58,828 bases of DNA, taken from an uncultured beta proteobacterium (GTDB taxonomy: Bacteria > Pseudomonadota > Gammaproteobacteria > Burkholderiales > Burkholderiaceae_C). The notes under the pieces are model-generated. The model ran no database searches. It worked only from the letters and a program-made list of their open reading frames with translations, and was not told the origin of the DNA. Positions 13,370 through 23,919 of this stretch are shown piece after piece. A program made the translations under genes and the position numbers. The DNA is taken from NCBI GenBank assembly GCA_903839085.1, contig CAIMBE010000162.1, forward strand, positions 1 to 58,828, written 5' to 3'. How positions within the stretch are numbered: the first letter of the stretch is position 1; every line of letters starts with the position of its first letter.

Positions 13370-14451
13370 ACACCGTCAGCGCGCCCTGCTTGCTGCGTAT
13401 CCGCCAGGACATACTGTCGATGCACGCCTACGCGATTCAGGATTCGACCGGCATGGTCAAGCTCGACGCCATGGAAAATCCGTACCGTTTGTCGCCTGAT
13501 TTGCAGGAGAAACTGGGGCGGCGCCTGGGCGCGCTGGCGCTGAACCGCTATCCGGGCGCCGGCGTCGATGCATTGCGCCAGGCGCTGGCCAGCTACGCCC
13601 GCATGCCTAAGGGCTTTGACATCATGCTGGGCAATGGTTCGGACGAGTTGATCAGCCTGCTGGCCATGGCGTGCGACCTGCCGGGGGCCAGCATTATGTC
13701 GCCAGTGCCCGGTTTTGTGATGTACGCCATGAGCGCGCAGTTGCAGGGTCTGGCATTCCATGGCGTGCCCCTGACCGCCGATTTCGAGCTCGACGAGTCG
13801 GCCATGCTGACGGCGGTCGAGCGCTACAAGCCGGCCATCACCTATCTGGCCTATCCCAACAACCCGAGCGCCAATCTATGGAACGATGACGTCATGGAAA
13901 GCATCATCTGCGCGGTTGGCGCGGTTGGCGGTCTGATCGTGCTGGACGAAGCCTACCAGCCCTTTGCCAGCCGCAGCTATATCGATCGGCTCGAGCGCCA
14001 CCGCCACGTGCTGCTGCTGCGCACGCTCTCGAAATTTGGCCTGGCGGGCGTGCGCCTGGGTTACCTGATCGGGCCCAGGGCGCTGATCGCGGAGATCGAC
14101 AAGGTGCGGCCGCCCTACAACATCAGCGTTGTGAACTGCGAGTGCGCCCGCTTTGCGCTCGAGCAGAAGGAGGTTTTTGCGGCGCAGGCGCTTGCCCTTT
14201 GTGCGCAGCGCAGCATGCTGCTGGGGGCCTTGTCGATGCTGCCGGGCGTCACGACGTTCAAGAGCGAGGCGAATATGATCTTGCTGCGCGTGCCGGACGC
14301 CGAGAAAACGTTTGCCGGAATGAAAATGCGCAAGGTTCTGGTCAAGAACGTTTCTAAAATGCATCCATTGCTGAGCAATTGTCTGCGCCTGACGGTTGGC
14401 ACGGCCGATGAAAACGCGCAAATGCTGACCGCCCTGAAGGAATCACTCTAA
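13366..14451 (+). CDS. hisC: Histidinol-phosphate aminotransferase
   Basis: A PLP-dependent class I/II aminotransferase making histidinol phosphate from imidazole acetol phosphate. It has 361 residues. The PLP lysine lies in [16 protein letters not shown], and substrate-binding residues in [10 protein letters not shown] and VLDEAYQPF. The start ATG overlaps the hisD stop and the stop is 2 nt before hisB. Confidence 0.96.
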   Translation: MNTVSAPCLLRIRQDILSMHAYAIQDSTGMVKLDAMENPYRLSPDLQEKLGRRLGALALNRYPGAGVDALRQALASYARMPKGFDIMLGNGSDELISLLAMACDLPGASIMSPVPGFVMYAMSAQLQGLAFHGVPLTADFELDESAMLTAVERYKPAITYLAYPNNPSANLWNDDVMESIICAVGAVGGLIVLDEAYQPFASRSYIDRLERHRHVLLLRTLSKFGLAGVRLGYLIGPRALIAEIDKVRPPYNISVVNCECARFALEQKEVFAAQALALCAQRSMLLGALSMLPGVTTFKSEANMILLRVPDAEKTFAGMKMRKVLVKNVSKMHPLLSNCLRLTVGTADENAQMLTALKESL

Positions 14452-14453
14452 CC

Positions 14454-15044
14454 ATGAATCGCACTGCTGAAGTCTCCCGCCAGACGGCCGAGACCAAGAT
14501 TACGGTCAAAGTCGATCTGGACGGGAGCGGACGCTCCGGTTTGCGTACCGGCATCGGCTTTTTTGACCACATGCTCGATCAGATCGCGCGCCACGCGCTG
14601 CTTGACCTCGAAGTCATGGCCGATGGCGATCTGCATGTCGATGGCCACCACACGGTGGAGGACGTCGGCATTGCATTTGGTCAGGCGGTCCACAAGGCGG
14701 TCGGTGACAAGGCCGGCATTCGCCGCTACGGCCATGCCTACGTGCCGCTCGATGAAGCGCTGTCCAGGGTCGTGATTGATTTTTCAGGCCGTCCCGGTCT
14801 GGTCATGAATGTGCCGTTCAACAGCGGGATGATCGGCACCTTTGACAGTCAGCTTGCGCATGAGTTCTTTCAGGCTTTTGCGAATCATGCTTTTGTGACC
14901 CTTCACATCGACAACCTGCGCGGCGAAAATGCCCACCACCAGGCCGAGACCGTGTTCAAGGCCTTTGCCCGCGCCCTGCGCTCGGCGCTGGAACTCGATC
15001 CCCGCTCGGCCGGCACGGTGCCCTCGACCAAGGGCACGCTTTAG
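14454..15044 (+). CDS. hisB: Imidazoleglycerol-phosphate dehydratase
   Basis: A monofunctional IGP dehydratase of 196 residues; there is no fused histidinol-phosphatase domain as in enterics. The metal-binding histidine motifs [24 protein letters not shown] and [11 protein letters not shown] are all present. The histidinol-phosphate phosphatase of this pathway must be encoded elsewhere. Confidence 0.97.
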   Translation: MNRTAEVSRQTAETKITVKVDLDGSGRSGLRTGIGFFDHMLDQIARHALLDLEVMADGDLHVDGHHTVEDVGIAFGQAVHKAVGDKAGIRRYGHAYVPLDEALSRVVIDFSGRPGLVMNVPFNSGMIGTFDSQLAHEFFQAFANHAFVTLHIDNLRGENAHHQAETVFKAFARALRSALELDPRSAGTVPSTKGTL

Positions 15045-15069
15045 CGCCAATGCCGGCAGCGAACAAGCC

Positions 15070-15753
15070 ATGAGTTCAGCGCGGCGTGGTGCAGGAAGCA
15101 AATCCGTTGCGGTGGTGGATTACGGCATGGGCAACCTGCGCTCCGTATCGCAGGCGCTGCAGGCGGCCGCGACCGGAACTGGCTACGAGGTGCTGATCAC
15201 GGCGGACCCGGATCAGGTGCGTGCCTGTGAACGTGTTGTGTTGCCGGGGCAGGGCGCGATGCCCGATTGCATGCGTGAATTGCGCGATTCGGGCTTGCTG
15301 GCCTCGGTGCAGGAGGCGGCCGCGAGCAAACCACTGTTTGGTATCTGCATTGGCATGCAGATGCTGCTTGACCATAGCGCCGAAGGCGACACGCCGGGTC
15401 TGGGCCTGATTCACGGCGAAGTGCTCAAGTTTGACCTGACCGGCCAGCGTCAGGCTGACGGCAGTCGTTACAAGGTGCCGCAAATGGGTTGGAACCAGGT
15501 CTATCGGGAAAACCATGGTGGCGCTTCGCATCCGGTCTGGGGGGACGTGCCCGACGGCAGCTATTTCTACTTCGTCCACAGTTTCTATGCCCGACCGTCT
15601 GATGCGCGCCACAGCGTGGGCGAGACTGACTACGGCGCCCGCTTCAGTTCGGCCATTGCGCGCGATAATATTTTCGCCACACAATTTCATCCTGAAAAAA
15701 GTGCCGATCACGGTTTGTCGCTTTACCGGAACTTCCTTCACTGGAAGCCCTGA
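15070..15753 (+). CDS. hisH: Imidazole glycerol phosphate synthase, glutaminase subunit
   Basis: The class I glutamine amidotransferase partner of HisF, 227 residues. The nucleophile is Cys93 in [12 protein letters not shown] and the His-Glu pair lies in TQFHPEKS. The ATG at 15070 adds about 11 residues before the conserved [14 protein letters not shown] small 25-nt gap separates it from hisB. Confidence 0.96.
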   Translation: MSSARRGAGSKSVAVVDYGMGNLRSVSQALQAAATGTGYEVLITADPDQVRACERVVLPGQGAMPDCMRELRDSGLLASVQEAAASKPLFGICIGMQMLLDHSAEGDTPGLGLIHGEVLKFDLTGQRQADGSRYKVPQMGWNQVYRENHGGASHPVWGDVPDGSYFYFVHSFYARPSDARHSVGETDYGARFSSAIARDNIFATQFHPEKSADHGLSLYRNFLHWKP

Positions 15754-15811
15754 CGTCCCGGCTCGGCCCGAGCTTTGAATCGCCCGCCTTCCTATCAAAC
15801 CCTGAAGCATC

Positions 15812-16552
15812 ATGCTTTTAATTCCCGCAATTGATCTCAAAGACGGCCACTGTGTTCGCCTCCAGCAAGGCAATATGGCGCAGTCCACCACCTTCGGCGA
15901 GGATCCGCTCGCCGTCGCCAGCAACTGGACCGTGCAGGGCGCGCGCCGCCTGCACCTGGTGGATTTGAACGGTGCATTCGCCGGTCATCCGATCAACGAG
16001 AAGGCGATTCGCAAGATCTTGAGGGAAGTCGGCAGCGCGGTGGACGTGCAGCTTGGCGGCGGCATCCGCGATCTCGACACCATAGAGCGATACCTGGATG
16101 CCGGTTTGCGATACGTCATCATCGGTACCGCTGCGATCCGCAACCCCGGCTTCTTGCAGGACGCCTGCACCGCCTTTGGTGGCCATATCATTGTCGGCCT
16201 GGATGCTCGCGAGGGCAAGGTCGCGACCGACGGCTGGAGCAAGTTGACGCGGCACGATGTCATCGACCTGGGCAAGAAGTTTGAGGATTTCGGCGTTGAA
16301 TCCATCATTTATACCGACATCGGGCGCGATGGCATGCTCAGCGGCATCAATGTCGAGGCGACGGTCCGGCTGGCGCAGGCGCTGACGATCCCGGTGATTG
16401 CCTCTGGCGGCCTTAGCGGCATGGCCGACATCGAGGCCCTTTGCGCGGTGGAGGACGAGGGCATCGAAGGTGTCATTTGCGGCCGCGCGATCTACTCGGG
16501 CGATCTCGACTTTGCCGCCGCGCAGCGGCGGGCTGACGAGTTGAACGGCTAG
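15812..16552 (+). CDS. hisA: Phosphoribosylformimino-5-aminoimidazole carboxamide ribotide isomerase
   Basis: A TIM-barrel isomerase of 246 residues acting before the HisHF step. The two half-barrel phosphate-binding motifs are visible ([11 protein letters not shown] and [14 protein letters not shown]), with catalytic aspartates in AIDLKDG and YTDIGRDGM. It is followed by a repeat element that separates it from hisF by about 110 nt. Confidence 0.97.
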   Translation: MLLIPAIDLKDGHCVRLQQGNMAQSTTFGEDPLAVASNWTVQGARRLHLVDLNGAFAGHPINEKAIRKILREVGSAVDVQLGGGIRDLDTIERYLDAGLRYVIIGTAAIRNPGFLQDACTAFGGHIIVGLDAREGKVATDGWSKLTRHDVIDLGKKFEDFGVESIIYTDIGRDGMLSGINVEATVRLAQALTIPVIASGGLSGMADIEALCAVEDEGIEGVICGRAIYSGDLDFAAAQRRADELNG

Positions 16553-16559
16553 GAATATG

Positions 16560-16631
16560 GCCCCCACGCCTGTCGCTTCGTGCACGCCGCTGCCCCCCGA
16601 GGGAGCTAATTTTTCTTGGGGCGGCCCGGCG
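16560..16631. repeat. GC-rich Comamonadaceae-type dispersed repeat (single copy here)
   Basis: A segment with CCGCTGCCCCCCGAGGGAG, an AT spacer and CTTGGGGCGGCCCGGCG, giving imperfect inverted C- and G-runs. I recall this motif as common between genes in Comamonadaceae genomes; that is memory, not a search. Only one copy is in this window, immediately upstream of hisF. Confidence 0.55.
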
Positions 16632-16666
16632 AAAAATTGGCCAACCGTTGAAGCGGGTTGGCTCTG

Positions 16667-17470
16667 GTGCTAGCGAAGCGCATCATCCCGTGTCTGGACG
16701 TTACCGGCGGGCGCGTCGTCAAAGGCGTCAATTTTGTTGAATTGCGTGACGCGGGCGACCCGGTCGAGATTGCGGCTCGCTATAACGAGCAGGGTGCCGA
16801 CGAGCTGACCTTTCTTGACATCACTGCCACCAGCGACGAGCGCGACCTGATCCTGCACATCATCGAGGCCGTTGCCTCCCAGGTCTTCATTCCACTCACG
16901 GTGGGTGGCGGTGTGCGCACCGTGGACGACGTGCGGCGTCTGCTCAACGCGGGGGCCGACAAGACCAGTTTCAATTCTGCCGCGATTGCCAATCCACAGG
17001 TGATCGATGCGGCCTCCGCAAGGTACGGAGCGCAGTGCATTGTGGTCGCCATCGATGCCAAGCGACGCTCGGAAGCGGACGGCAGCCGCCCCGCTGTCAA
17101 CGGCCTTCCAATCGGACCTGGCTGGGATGTGTACAGCCATGGCGGGCGCAAGAACACCGGCCTCGATGCCGTGGTCTGGGCCACAGAGATGGCGCGTCGC
17201 GGTGCAGGCGAGATCCTGCTCACCAGCATGGACCGTGATGGCACCAAGTCGGGCTTCGACCTGGCCCTGACGCGCGCGGTCAGCGATGCCGTCAGTGTCC
17301 CGGTGATCGCCTCCGGTGGCGTTGGCACGCTCGATCATCTGGCTGACGGCATCCAGATTGGCGGCGCCGATGCGGTGCTGGCGGCCAGCATTTTTCACTA
17401 CGGTGAGTTCACCGTCGCGCAGGCCAAGGCGAGAATGGCCGAGCGCGGCATTCCGGTGCGAATGGCATGA
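16667..17470 (+). CDS. hisF: Imidazole glycerol phosphate synthase, cyclase subunit
   Basis: The cyclase half of the HisHF complex, which makes IGP and AICAR. It is 267 residues with the barrel motifs [24 protein letters not shown] and [12 protein letters not shown]; the catalytic aspartates are in LDVTGG and VVAIDAK. I prefer the GTG at 16667 because it gives the family N-terminus (M)[11 protein letters not shown]; a TTG at 16658 is the alternative. No ATG is available and no strong ribosome-binding site is visible. Confidence 0.93.
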   Translation: MLAKRIIPCLDVTGGRVVKGVNFVELRDAGDPVEIAARYNEQGADELTFLDITATSDERDLILHIIEAVASQVFIPLTVGGGVRTVDDVRRLLNAGADKTSFNSAAIANPQVIDAASARYGAQCIVVAIDAKRRSEADGSRPAVNGLPIGPGWDVYSHGGRKNTGLDAVVWATEMARRGAGEILLTSMDRDGTKSGFDLALTRAVSDAVSVPVIASGGVGTLDHLADGIQIGGADAVLAASIFHYGEFTVAQAKARMAERGIPVRMA

Positions 17471-17859
17471 TGAACTGGCTGGATGCCGTCCATTGGGATG
17501 CGCAGGGCCTGGTGCCCGTGATTGCGCAGGAGGCCGGTTCAGGCGATGTGCTGATGCTGGCCTGGATGAACCGCGAGGCGCTGCAAAAAACGGCGGAGCT
17601 CGGTCGCGCGGTTTATTTCAGCCGTTCGCGCGGCAAGCTCTGGTTCAAGGGCGAAGAGTCGGGCCATGTACAAATGGTGCATGAAATCAGGCTGGACTGT
17701 GATCATGATGTGATCATGCTCAAAGTGACGCAGACTGGACACAAACCGGGCATTGCCTGCCACACCGGGCGCCATAGCTGCTTCTTCAGCTTGTTGGACA
17801 ATGGGGTCTGGAAAGTGACCGAACCGGTCTTGAAAGACCCGCAAACCATCTACAAGTAA
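17467..17859 (+). CDS. hisI: Phosphoribosyl-AMP cyclohydrolase
   Basis: A zinc enzyme of 130 residues opening the adenine ring of PR-AMP. The metal-binding cysteines are Cys78 (LDCDHD), Cys98 and Cys105 (CHTGRHSC). ATGATG offers two starts at 17467 and 17470; both overlap or touch the hisF stop. It is separate from hisE, unlike the fused enteric HisIE. Confidence 0.96.
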   Translation: MMNWLDAVHWDAQGLVPVIAQEAGSGDVLMLAWMNREALQKTAELGRAVYFSRSRGKLWFKGEESGHVQMVHEIRLDCDHDVIMLKVTQTGHKPGIACHTGRHSCFFSLLDNGVWKVTEPVLKDPQTIYK

Positions 17860-17865
17860 GCGCCC

Positions 17866-18246
17866 ATGTCTGCCAACGTTTCCGCCAGTGACTCACTCGC
17901 AGCCTTGTGCCGGGTGATTGAGAGCCGTCTCCCGCAAAACGGGGGTGATCCGGACAGCAGTTATGTGGCGCGCCTGTTGCACAAGGGGCCAGACGCTTTT
18001 CTCAAGAAGATTGGCGAGGAGGCGACTGAAGTTGTGATGGCAGCCAAGGATGCCGATGTCGGCGGCGACCGGCAGAAGATCGTCAATGAAGTCGCCGACC
18101 TGTGGTTTCATTGCATGATCGCCCTGGTCCATTACGGGCTCGGGCCGGCCGAGGTGCTGGCCGAACTCGAACGACGGGTGGGTACCAGCGGCATCGAGGA
18201 AAAAGCCATGCGCAAGGCGCGCTCGCGTGAAGGAGAGGACTCATGA
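17866..18246 (+). CDS. hisE: Phosphoribosyl-ATP pyrophosphatase
   Basis: A MazG-like all-alpha pyrophosphatase of 126 residues that hydrolyses PR-ATP to PR-AMP. Conserved acidic helices are seen in [16 protein letters not shown] and [11 protein letters not shown]. It starts 6 nt after hisI and its stop overlaps the next gene through ATGA. Confidence 0.96.
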   Translation: MSANVSASDSLAALCRVIESRLPQNGGDPDSSYVARLLHKGPDAFLKKIGEEATEVVMAAKDADVGGDRQKIVNEVADLWFHCMIALVHYGLGPAEVLAELERRVGTSGIEEKAMRKARSREGEDS

Positions 18247-18659
18247 CCGACGACTTCGGCAAAGTGGGCAGCGTCCCGGCGACGGATCCGGCCAATCTGC
18301 AGGATCTGCAGTCGCTCAGCACCATCGGCACCATCAGTTACGTCCTGCACCTGATCGTGGCCGTGGGTGCGCTGATTCCCGGCGGTCAGTTTGGTCCGGT
18401 CCTGCTGATCGCCGCCTTGATCATCGACCTGGCCAAGCGCGCCGACGCCGAGGGAACATGGCACGCTTCGCATTTTCGCTGGCGCATCCGCACCGTCGTC
18501 ATTGCTGCGGTGCTCTACCTCGTCACCGCCCCCTTGTGGCTGGTCTTTATCGTCCCGGGCTGGATTGCCTGGTGCCTCGTTTCAATCTGGTTTCTGTACC
18601 GTATCGTGAGCGGCCTGGCGCGAATGAACAAAGGGCTTGCGATGGAGTTCGCGTCGTGA
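18243..18659 (+). CDS. DUF4870-like small membrane protein
   Basis: A 138-residue protein with a soluble N-terminus of about 25 residues followed by three or four hydrophobic segments. It resembles the DUF4870/YjcL-type family of small integral membrane proteins, for which no function is known. It is locked between hisE and the HIT gene by 4-nt overlaps on both sides, so it is co-transcribed. Confidence 0.85.
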   Translation: MTDDFGKVGSVPATDPANLQDLQSLSTIGTISYVLHLIVAVGALIPGGQFGPVLLIAALIIDLAKRADAEGTWHASHFRWRIRTVVIAAVLYLVTAPLWLVFIVPGWIAWCLVSIWFLYRIVSGLARMNKGLAMEFAS

Positions 18660-19030
18660 TCGAACGCATTGTCCAGAGCGATCCCGATTGCCTGTTCTGC
18701 AAGATCGCCGCTGGCAAGATTCCATCCCGGCTGGTCTTTCAGGATGACGAGATTTTTGTCTTTCACGACATTCATCCCTGGGCGCCCGTGCATTTCCTGA
18801 TGATTCCGAAAATTCATATCCCGTCCATGGCGCAGGTCGGGAATGAGCACGCCGCGCTGCTCGGGCGCATGCTGGTGCTGGCGCCTGAACTGGCGCTACA
18901 GCAAGGCTGCAACCCCTATCCCCAGGGCGGCTTTCGGATATTGTGCAATACCGGCGCTGAAGGACGACAGGAAGTGCAGCATCTGCACATTCATGTCATG
19001 GGCGGTGCACGGCCCTGGCTCAGGGGCTGA
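18656..19030 (+). CDS. HIT-family nucleotide-binding protein (HinT-like)
   Basis: A 124-residue histidine-triad hydrolase of the HinT branch, likely acting on adenosine phosphoramidates. The triad is His109-x-His111-x-His113 in HLHIHV. An N-terminal DCLFCKIAAGKIPS is typical. The GTG at 18656 overlaps the preceding stop (GTGA) and gives the family length. Linkage of hit to hisE and tatA is common in betaproteobacteria. Confidence 0.94.
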   Translation: MIERIVQSDPDCLFCKIAAGKIPSRLVFQDDEIFVFHDIHPWAPVHFLMIPKIHIPSMAQVGNEHAALLGRMLVLAPELALQQGCNPYPQGGFRILCNTGAEGRQEVQHLHIHVMGGARPWLRG

Positions 19031-19085
19031 TTTCCAGTCAATTACTTCGCCGACTAAAATTGGCGCAATTCCTTAGGAGATACTC

Positions 19086-19331
19086 ATGGGACTTTCGACA
19101 ACACATCTGATTATTTTCCTGGTCATCATCGTGGTGATTTTTGGCACCAAGAAACTGCGCAATATCGGTTCTGACCTGGGCGGCGCGGTCAAAGGCTTCA
19201 AGGATGGCATGAAAGACGGTGCCGACAAAGCGTCGGATGCACCGGCCGCCCCAGCGCCGGTGCAGCAGGTGGCTTCCGCCGCAGCCCCGGTCAAGGAAAC
19301 GATTGATGTTGAAGCCAAGACCAAAGCCTGA
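19086..19331 (+). CDS. tatA: Sec-independent translocase TatA
   Basis: The pore-forming subunit of the twin-arginine export system. It is 81 residues: one N-terminal membrane helix ([15 protein letters not shown]), the FGTKKLR hinge, an amphipathic helix, and an Ala/Pro-rich tail. A TTAGGAG ribosome-binding site precedes the ATG. Confidence 0.96.
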   Translation: MGLSTTHLIIFLVIIVVIFGTKKLRNIGSDLGGAVKGFKDGMKDGADKASDAPAAPAPVQQVASAAAPVKETIDVEAKTKA

Positions 19332-19366
19332 TGCCGCAGGCCCGCGAGTCGACGAGATTTTCGTAA

Positions 19367-19831
19367 GTGATTGATATTGGGGTCACCAAGCTGGCCATCA
19401 TCGGCGGCATCGCATTGCTTGTCATCGGTCCCGAAAAGCTGCCCGGTCTGGCCAAGACCATGGGGACTTTGCTGGGCCGCGCGCGGCGCTACGTGGCCGA
19501 TGTAAAGGACGAAGTCAATCGGTCGATGGAACTCGATGAACTCAAGAAAATGAAGGAAACGGTGGACAACGCCGCGCGCGATGTAGAAAGCTCGATTCAG
19601 ACCAGCGCCGCCGATTTCGAGAAAAACTGGACCGCGAGCACCGAACCGGCCGCCGTCACACTCGGCGGTGAAGTGAATCCGGTTTTCCCCGAATACAAAC
19701 ACCCCGGCAAGAAATGGCGCAGCAAGCAGAGCGCGACGCCGCGCTGGTACAAAGCGCGCAATGGCGTTCGCAGCAACGCCCTGTCCGGAGCTGCGCGGGT
19801 GGCGCGTTTTCGCCCCACCAGATTGAGCTGA
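19367..19831 (+). CDS. tatB: Sec-independent translocase TatB
   Basis: The substrate-receptor subunit of the Tat system with TatC. It is 154 residues: one membrane helix ([21 protein letters not shown]), an amphipathic region and a charged tail. It starts with GTG at 19367. The stop overlaps the tatC ATG by one base. Confidence 0.95.
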   Translation: MIDIGVTKLAIIGGIALLVIGPEKLPGLAKTMGTLLGRARRYVADVKDEVNRSMELDELKKMKETVDNAARDVESSIQTSAADFEKNWTASTEPAAVTLGGEVNPVFPEYKHPGKKWRSKQSATPRWYKARNGVRSNALSGAARVARFRPTRLS

Positions 19832-20607
19832 TGGCAGATAGCGCCCCAAAAGAAGACGAACTGGCTGGCACCGAACAGCCTTTTGTGCAGCATCTGGTCG
19901 AGTTGCGCGACCGGCTGTTGCGCTCGCTGTACGGCATTGCCGCCGTGTTGGCGGTCTTGCTGTTCTTCCCCGGTCCTTCCAGGCTGTATGACCTGCTGGC
20001 GATGCCCCTGGTGAAGGCCTTGCCGGAAGGCTCGCGCATGATTGCAGTGGGCGTGGTGTCGCCCTTTCTGGTGCCGATCAAGGTGTCGGTGATGGCGGCG
20101 ATAGCACTGTCCCTGCCATGGATTCTTTATCAGATCTGGGCCTTTGTCGCGCCTGGCCTCTACAAGCACGAGAAAAGGCTGGTGCTGCCGCTGGTCGCGG
20201 CCAGCACCGTGCTGTTCTACATGGGGGCCGCATTTTGCTACTTCTTTGTCTTTGGACAGGCTTTTCCGGCGATCCAGAAAATGGCGCCGATGTCGGTGGC
20301 GGTCAGTCCCGATATCGAAGCCTATCTTGATTTTGTCGTCACCATGTTCATTGCCTTTGGCGTCGCCTTCGAAGTGCCGATTGCGGTCGTGATTCTGGCG
20401 CGCATGGGCATCGTGACAATTTCACAGCTCAAGACCTTTCGCACCTATTTCGTGGTGGGCGCCGCCGCGGTGGCCGGCTTGGTCACTCCGCCCGACCCGG
20501 TCTCCATGATCGCGCTCCTGATTCCCATGATCCTGCTTTACGAGTTGGGCATTCTGGCAGCCCAGGTGTTTATCAAACATACCGCGGCACCTGAAGAGAG
20601 CCTGTGA
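19831..20607 (+). CDS. tatC: Sec-independent translocase TatC
   Basis: The polytopic subunit that recognises the twin-arginine signal, 258 residues with six hydrophobic segments. Conserved features are HLVELRDRLLRS at the N-terminus and the first periplasmic loop with FLVPIKVSVMAA. The ATG at 19831 is chosen by coupling to tatB. Confidence 0.97.
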   Translation: MADSAPKEDELAGTEQPFVQHLVELRDRLLRSLYGIAAVLAVLLFFPGPSRLYDLLAMPLVKALPEGSRMIAVGVVSPFLVPIKVSVMAAIALSLPWILYQIWAFVAPGLYKHEKRLVLPLVAASTVLFYMGAAFCYFFVFGQAFPAIQKMAPMSVAVSPDIEAYLDFVVTMFIAFGVAFEVPIAVVILARMGIVTISQLKTFRTYFVVGAAAVAGLVTPPDPVSMIALLIPMILLYELGILAAQVFIKHTAAPEESL

Positions 20608-22490
20608 TGCATCGGTTCAAACAAGTGCTGGATTGGCCGCGTCCGGTCAAGCGCCTGGTCGTCATCGCGGTCGACGCGGTATTGGCTCTTCTGGCAACCT
20701 GGGGCGCCTACTCGCTGCGCTACGAAACGCTGCACTGGCCCCAGAGCGGCGAGTGGTGGGTCTATCTGTTGGGGCCGCTGCTGGCGTTGCCGATCTTCGT
20801 CCGCTTCGGACTTTATCGCGCCATCTTCCGCTACACCGGCCTGGACGTCCTGTTCGCCACCGGACAGGCGATAGCGCTGTATGCGCTGCTGCGCATTGTG
20901 ATCCTGTATTGGCAGAAGTGGCCGGTTTTCCCCCTCACCCTGGGTGTCCTGCAACCGATTATTTTCTTTATGCTGGTGGCCGGCAGCCGTGTCCTGGCGC
21001 GCTACTGGCTTGCCGGCATCAGCCTCGGAAGGCAACACCATCAGGGGCGAATGCTGATATTTGGAGCGGGCGCGGCCGGGGTCCAGACTTCCCTGGCCAT
21101 GGCGGTGACCGGTCACTTGAAATTGCTCGGCTTTGTCGACGAAGATCCGGTCAAGATTGGACAGACGATCAATGGCGTTCCGGTCTTTTCGGCGGTCGAC
21201 GTTCCGGCGGTCGTGAAAGACCTCGGGATTACGGATATTCTGCTCGCGATACCGAGCGCCAGCCGCGACCGGCGCAACAAGATCATCCAGGGACTGCGCG
21301 CCTTGCCGGTGCATACGAGAACCCTGCCGGGTCTGGTCGATCTGACCAGCGGGCGTGTCACGGTGAAGGATTTTCGCGAACTCGACGTCGAGGACCTGCT
21401 GGGGCGCGCCGCCGTCACGCCGCAGGCCGACTTGCTGGCCTGCAGCCTGTTCAATCAAACCATTCTGGTCAGCGGTGCCGCCGGCAGCATTGGCAGCGAA
21501 CTGTGCCGCCAGATTCTGCAGGAGCGTCCGCGCCGCCTGCTCTTGCTCGATCACAATGAGTTCGGTTTGTACACGCTGCACCGTGAACTGCAGGCGTGGT
21601 GCGAGGCTCAGGCCTCGGATATCGAACTCGTTCCCTTGCTGGCCAGTGTGGCGAATCGGCGGCGACTGGACTGGATCTGCGCCACCTACCAGCCCGATAC
21701 CGTCTATCACGCGGCAGCCTACAAGCACGTTCCCATGGTGGAGTGCAATCCGTCGGAAGGTGTTTTCAACAATGTGTTTGGCACCCTGAACATGGCGCAG
21801 GCAGCGCGCGCGGCCAGAGCGGCGAGTTTTGTGCTGGTCTCGACCGACAAGGCAGTGCGCCCGACCAACCTGATGGGCGCCAGCAAGCGCATGGCTGAAC
21901 TGGTATTACAGGCCCTGGCCAGCCAAAGCGAAGCCCATGGAACCTGCTTCAGCATGGTCCGTTTTGGCAATGTGCTGGGATCGAGCGGCAGCGTGGTGCC
22001 GATGTTTCGCGAGCAGTTGGCGCATGGCGGTCCACTGACCATAACGCATCCCGAGGTCACGCGCTATTTCATGACCATTCCGGAGGCCGCCCAGTTGGTC
22101 TTGCAGGCCGGCGCCATGGCGACTGGCGGCGAGGTTTTCGTGCTCGAAATGGGCGAACCTGTCAGGATTCTTGATCTGGCGCGGCGCCTGGTCGATCTCT
22201 CCGGCCTCAAGGTGCGTGACGCGCAACATGCCGATGGCGACATCGAACTGGCCTTCATCGGACTGCGCCCTGGCGAAAAGCTCTACGAGGAATTGCTGAT
22301 TGGCGACAACCCGAGCGCCACCGCGCATCCCCGCATCATGAAGGCGCATGAAGATTTCATGGCATGGACCGAACTGGCTGAGCAACTCGATCAACTGCAG
22401 CAGGCCGCCGCGGCGGAAAATGTGGCCGCGATCCGTTTGGTCCTGCGTGCCTGCGTGCACGGTTTTCATGAGGAAGCCGTCGCCGATTGA
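20607..22490 (+). CDS. Membrane-bound nucleoside-diphosphate-sugar dehydratase/epimerase (WbpM/CapD-like)
   Basis: A 627-residue protein with about four N-terminal membrane helices, a first Rossmann domain ([16 protein letters not shown], near residue 150) and a second, SDR-type catalytic domain ([13 protein letters not shown]). The catalytic segment is [17 protein letters not shown], where the usual SDR Tyr is replaced by Met as in the WbpM/FlaA1 group. Such enzymes supply modified UDP-GlcNAc sugars for surface polysaccharide. It stands alone, with no glycosyltransferase genes nearby. A GTG at 20604 is an alternative start. Confidence 0.9.
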   Translation: MHRFKQVLDWPRPVKRLVVIAVDAVLALLATWGAYSLRYETLHWPQSGEWWVYLLGPLLALPIFVRFGLYRAIFRYTGLDVLFATGQAIALYALLRIVILYWQKWPVFPLTLGVLQPIIFFMLVAGSRVLARYWLAGISLGRQHHQGRMLIFGAGAAGVQTSLAMAVTGHLKLLGFVDEDPVKIGQTINGVPVFSAVDVPAVVKDLGITDILLAIPSASRDRRNKIIQGLRALPVHTRTLPGLVDLTSGRVTVKDFRELDVEDLLGRAAVTPQADLLACSLFNQTILVSGAAGSIGSELCRQILQERPRRLLLLDHNEFGLYTLHRELQAWCEAQASDIELVPLLASVANRRRLDWICATYQPDTVYHAAAYKHVPMVECNPSEGVFNNVFGTLNMAQAARAARAASFVLVSTDKAVRPTNLMGASKRMAELVLQALASQSEAHGTCFSMVRFGNVLGSSGSVVPMFREQLAHGGPLTITHPEVTRYFMTIPEAAQLVLQAGAMATGGEVFVLEMGEPVRILDLARRLVDLSGLKVRDAQHADGDIELAFIGLRPGEKLYEELLIGDNPSATAHPRIMKAHEDFMAWTELAEQLDQLQQAAAAENVAAIRLVLRACVHGFHEEAVAD

Positions 22491-22539
22491 GGATCTGACG
22501 GTCGCCGGCGCGCTGTCACAAAGTATTTGGACCAACACC

Positions 22540-23862
22540 TTGAGCAAGAAAGTTTTCATCAAAACCTTTGGCTGCCAGATGAACGAGTATGACTCGGGCA
22601 AGATGGCCGACGTGCTCAATGCTGCGCAGGGCTACGAGCCGACGGACCGGGTCGAGGATGCCGACCTGATCCTGTTCAACACGTGCTCGGTGCGCGAGAA
22701 GGCGCAGGAGAAGGTCTTCTCGGACCTTGGTCGCGTCAAGCACCTGAAGAAGAAGGGCGTGTTGATCGGCGTTGGCGGCTGTGTGGCGAGCCAGGAAGGC
22801 GCGGCCCTTCTTGAACGGGCGCCCTATGTGGACGTGGTGTTCGGCCCGCAGACCTTGCACCGTTTGCCGCAGATGCTGGCAGCCCGGGAGTTGCAAAACC
22901 GCTCGCAGGTGGACATCAGTTTTCCGGAAATCGAGAAGTTCGACCATCTGCCGCCGGCTCGTGTCGAGGGCGCCAGCGCGTTCGTGAGCATCATGGAAGG
23001 CTGCTCCAAGTACTGCAGCTATTGCGTTGTGCCTTATACGCGCGGCGAGGAGGTCTCCAGACCGTTCGATGATGTGCTGGTTGAGGTGGCCGGTCTGGCC
23101 GATCAGGGCGTCAAAGAGATCACCCTGCTCGGGCAGAATGTGAACGCCTACCGCGCCGCAATGGCCGCTGGGGGTGAGGCCGCTGACTTTGCCACCCTGC
23201 TGGAGTATGTGGCCGAGGTTCCCGGTATTGAGCGCATCCGTTACGTCACCAGTCACCCCAACGAGTTCACGCCGGCGCTGATTGCTGCCTACGGCAGGAT
23301 TCCCAAACTCGTGAGCCACCTGCATCTGCCGGTGCAGCATGGCTCGGACCGCATCCTGATGGCGATGAAGCGTGGTTACAGCGCTCTGGAATACAAATCG
23401 ACCGTGCGCAAACTGCGCGCCATCCGACCGGAACTCGCGCTCAGCAGTGATTTCATTGTCGGCTTTCCGGGTGAGACGGAAGAAGATTTCGGCAAGATGA
23501 TGAAACTGATTGACGATGTCGGTTTTGACAACTCGTTCAGCTTCATTTTCAGTCCGCGCCCGGGCACCCCAGCGGCCAATCTGGCCGATGATACGCCGCA
23601 GGAGATCAAACTGCGGCGCCTGCAGCACCTGCAGGGAGTGATCAATGACAGCATTCGGCGCATCAGCGAAAGCCGCCTGGGGACGGTGCAGCGGATTCTG
23701 GTGGAGGGGCACGCCAGGCGCGATGACACCGAACTGATGGGCCGCACCGAATGCAATCGGGTGGTCAACTTTGCCGGACCGGCAACCCTGATTGGGCAAC
23801 TGGTGGATGTCAGAATTAGCGAAGCGCGCCCTTATACGCTGCGCGGGGAACTGCCCACCTAG
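22540..23862 (+). CDS. miaB: tRNA-2-methylthio-N6-dimethylallyladenosine synthase
   Basis: A radical-SAM methylthiotransferase modifying A37 of tRNAs. It is 440 residues. The N-terminal cluster uses Cys12, Cys49 and Cys81; the radical-SAM cluster is Cys155-x3-Cys159-x2-Cys162 (CSKYCSYC). A TRAM domain ends the protein. The TTG at 22540 gives the family start (M)[14 protein letters not shown]; an ATG at 22468 would run back into the preceding gene and add an unlike extension. Confidence 0.94.
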   Translation: MSKKVFIKTFGCQMNEYDSGKMADVLNAAQGYEPTDRVEDADLILFNTCSVREKAQEKVFSDLGRVKHLKKKGVLIGVGGCVASQEGAALLERAPYVDVVFGPQTLHRLPQMLAARELQNRSQVDISFPEIEKFDHLPPARVEGASAFVSIMEGCSKYCSYCVVPYTRGEEVSRPFDDVLVEVAGLADQGVKEITLLGQNVNAYRAAMAAGGEAADFATLLEYVAEVPGIERIRYVTSHPNEFTPALIAAYGRIPKLVSHLHLPVQHGSDRILMAMKRGYSALEYKSTVRKLRAIRPELALSSDFIVGFPGETEEDFGKMMKLIDDVGFDNSFSFIFSPRPGTPAANLADDTPQEIKLRRLQHLQGVINDSIRRISESRLGTVQRILVEGHARRDDTELMGRTECNRVVNFAGPATLIGQLVDVRISEARPYTLRGELPT

Positions 23863-23919
23863 TCGGGTCTGTGCGGGGCAGGGGCGATCGGGCTGCCGCT
23901 GCGATCTGCGCGCAGGAAA

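Noticed and set aside
20538-21728. Minus-strand frame opposite the nucleotide-sugar dehydratase
   Set aside because: Antisense to a strongly supported gene and without domain signals.
20607-22490. Surface-polysaccharide gene cluster around the WbpM-like enzyme
   Set aside because: The neighbours are tatC and miaB; no glycosyltransferase, flippase or polymerase is present.
22516-23799. Long minus-strand open frame (about 425 codons) opposite miaB
   Set aside because: Shadow of miaB; His/Gln/Arg-rich composition typical of antisense frames, no motifs.
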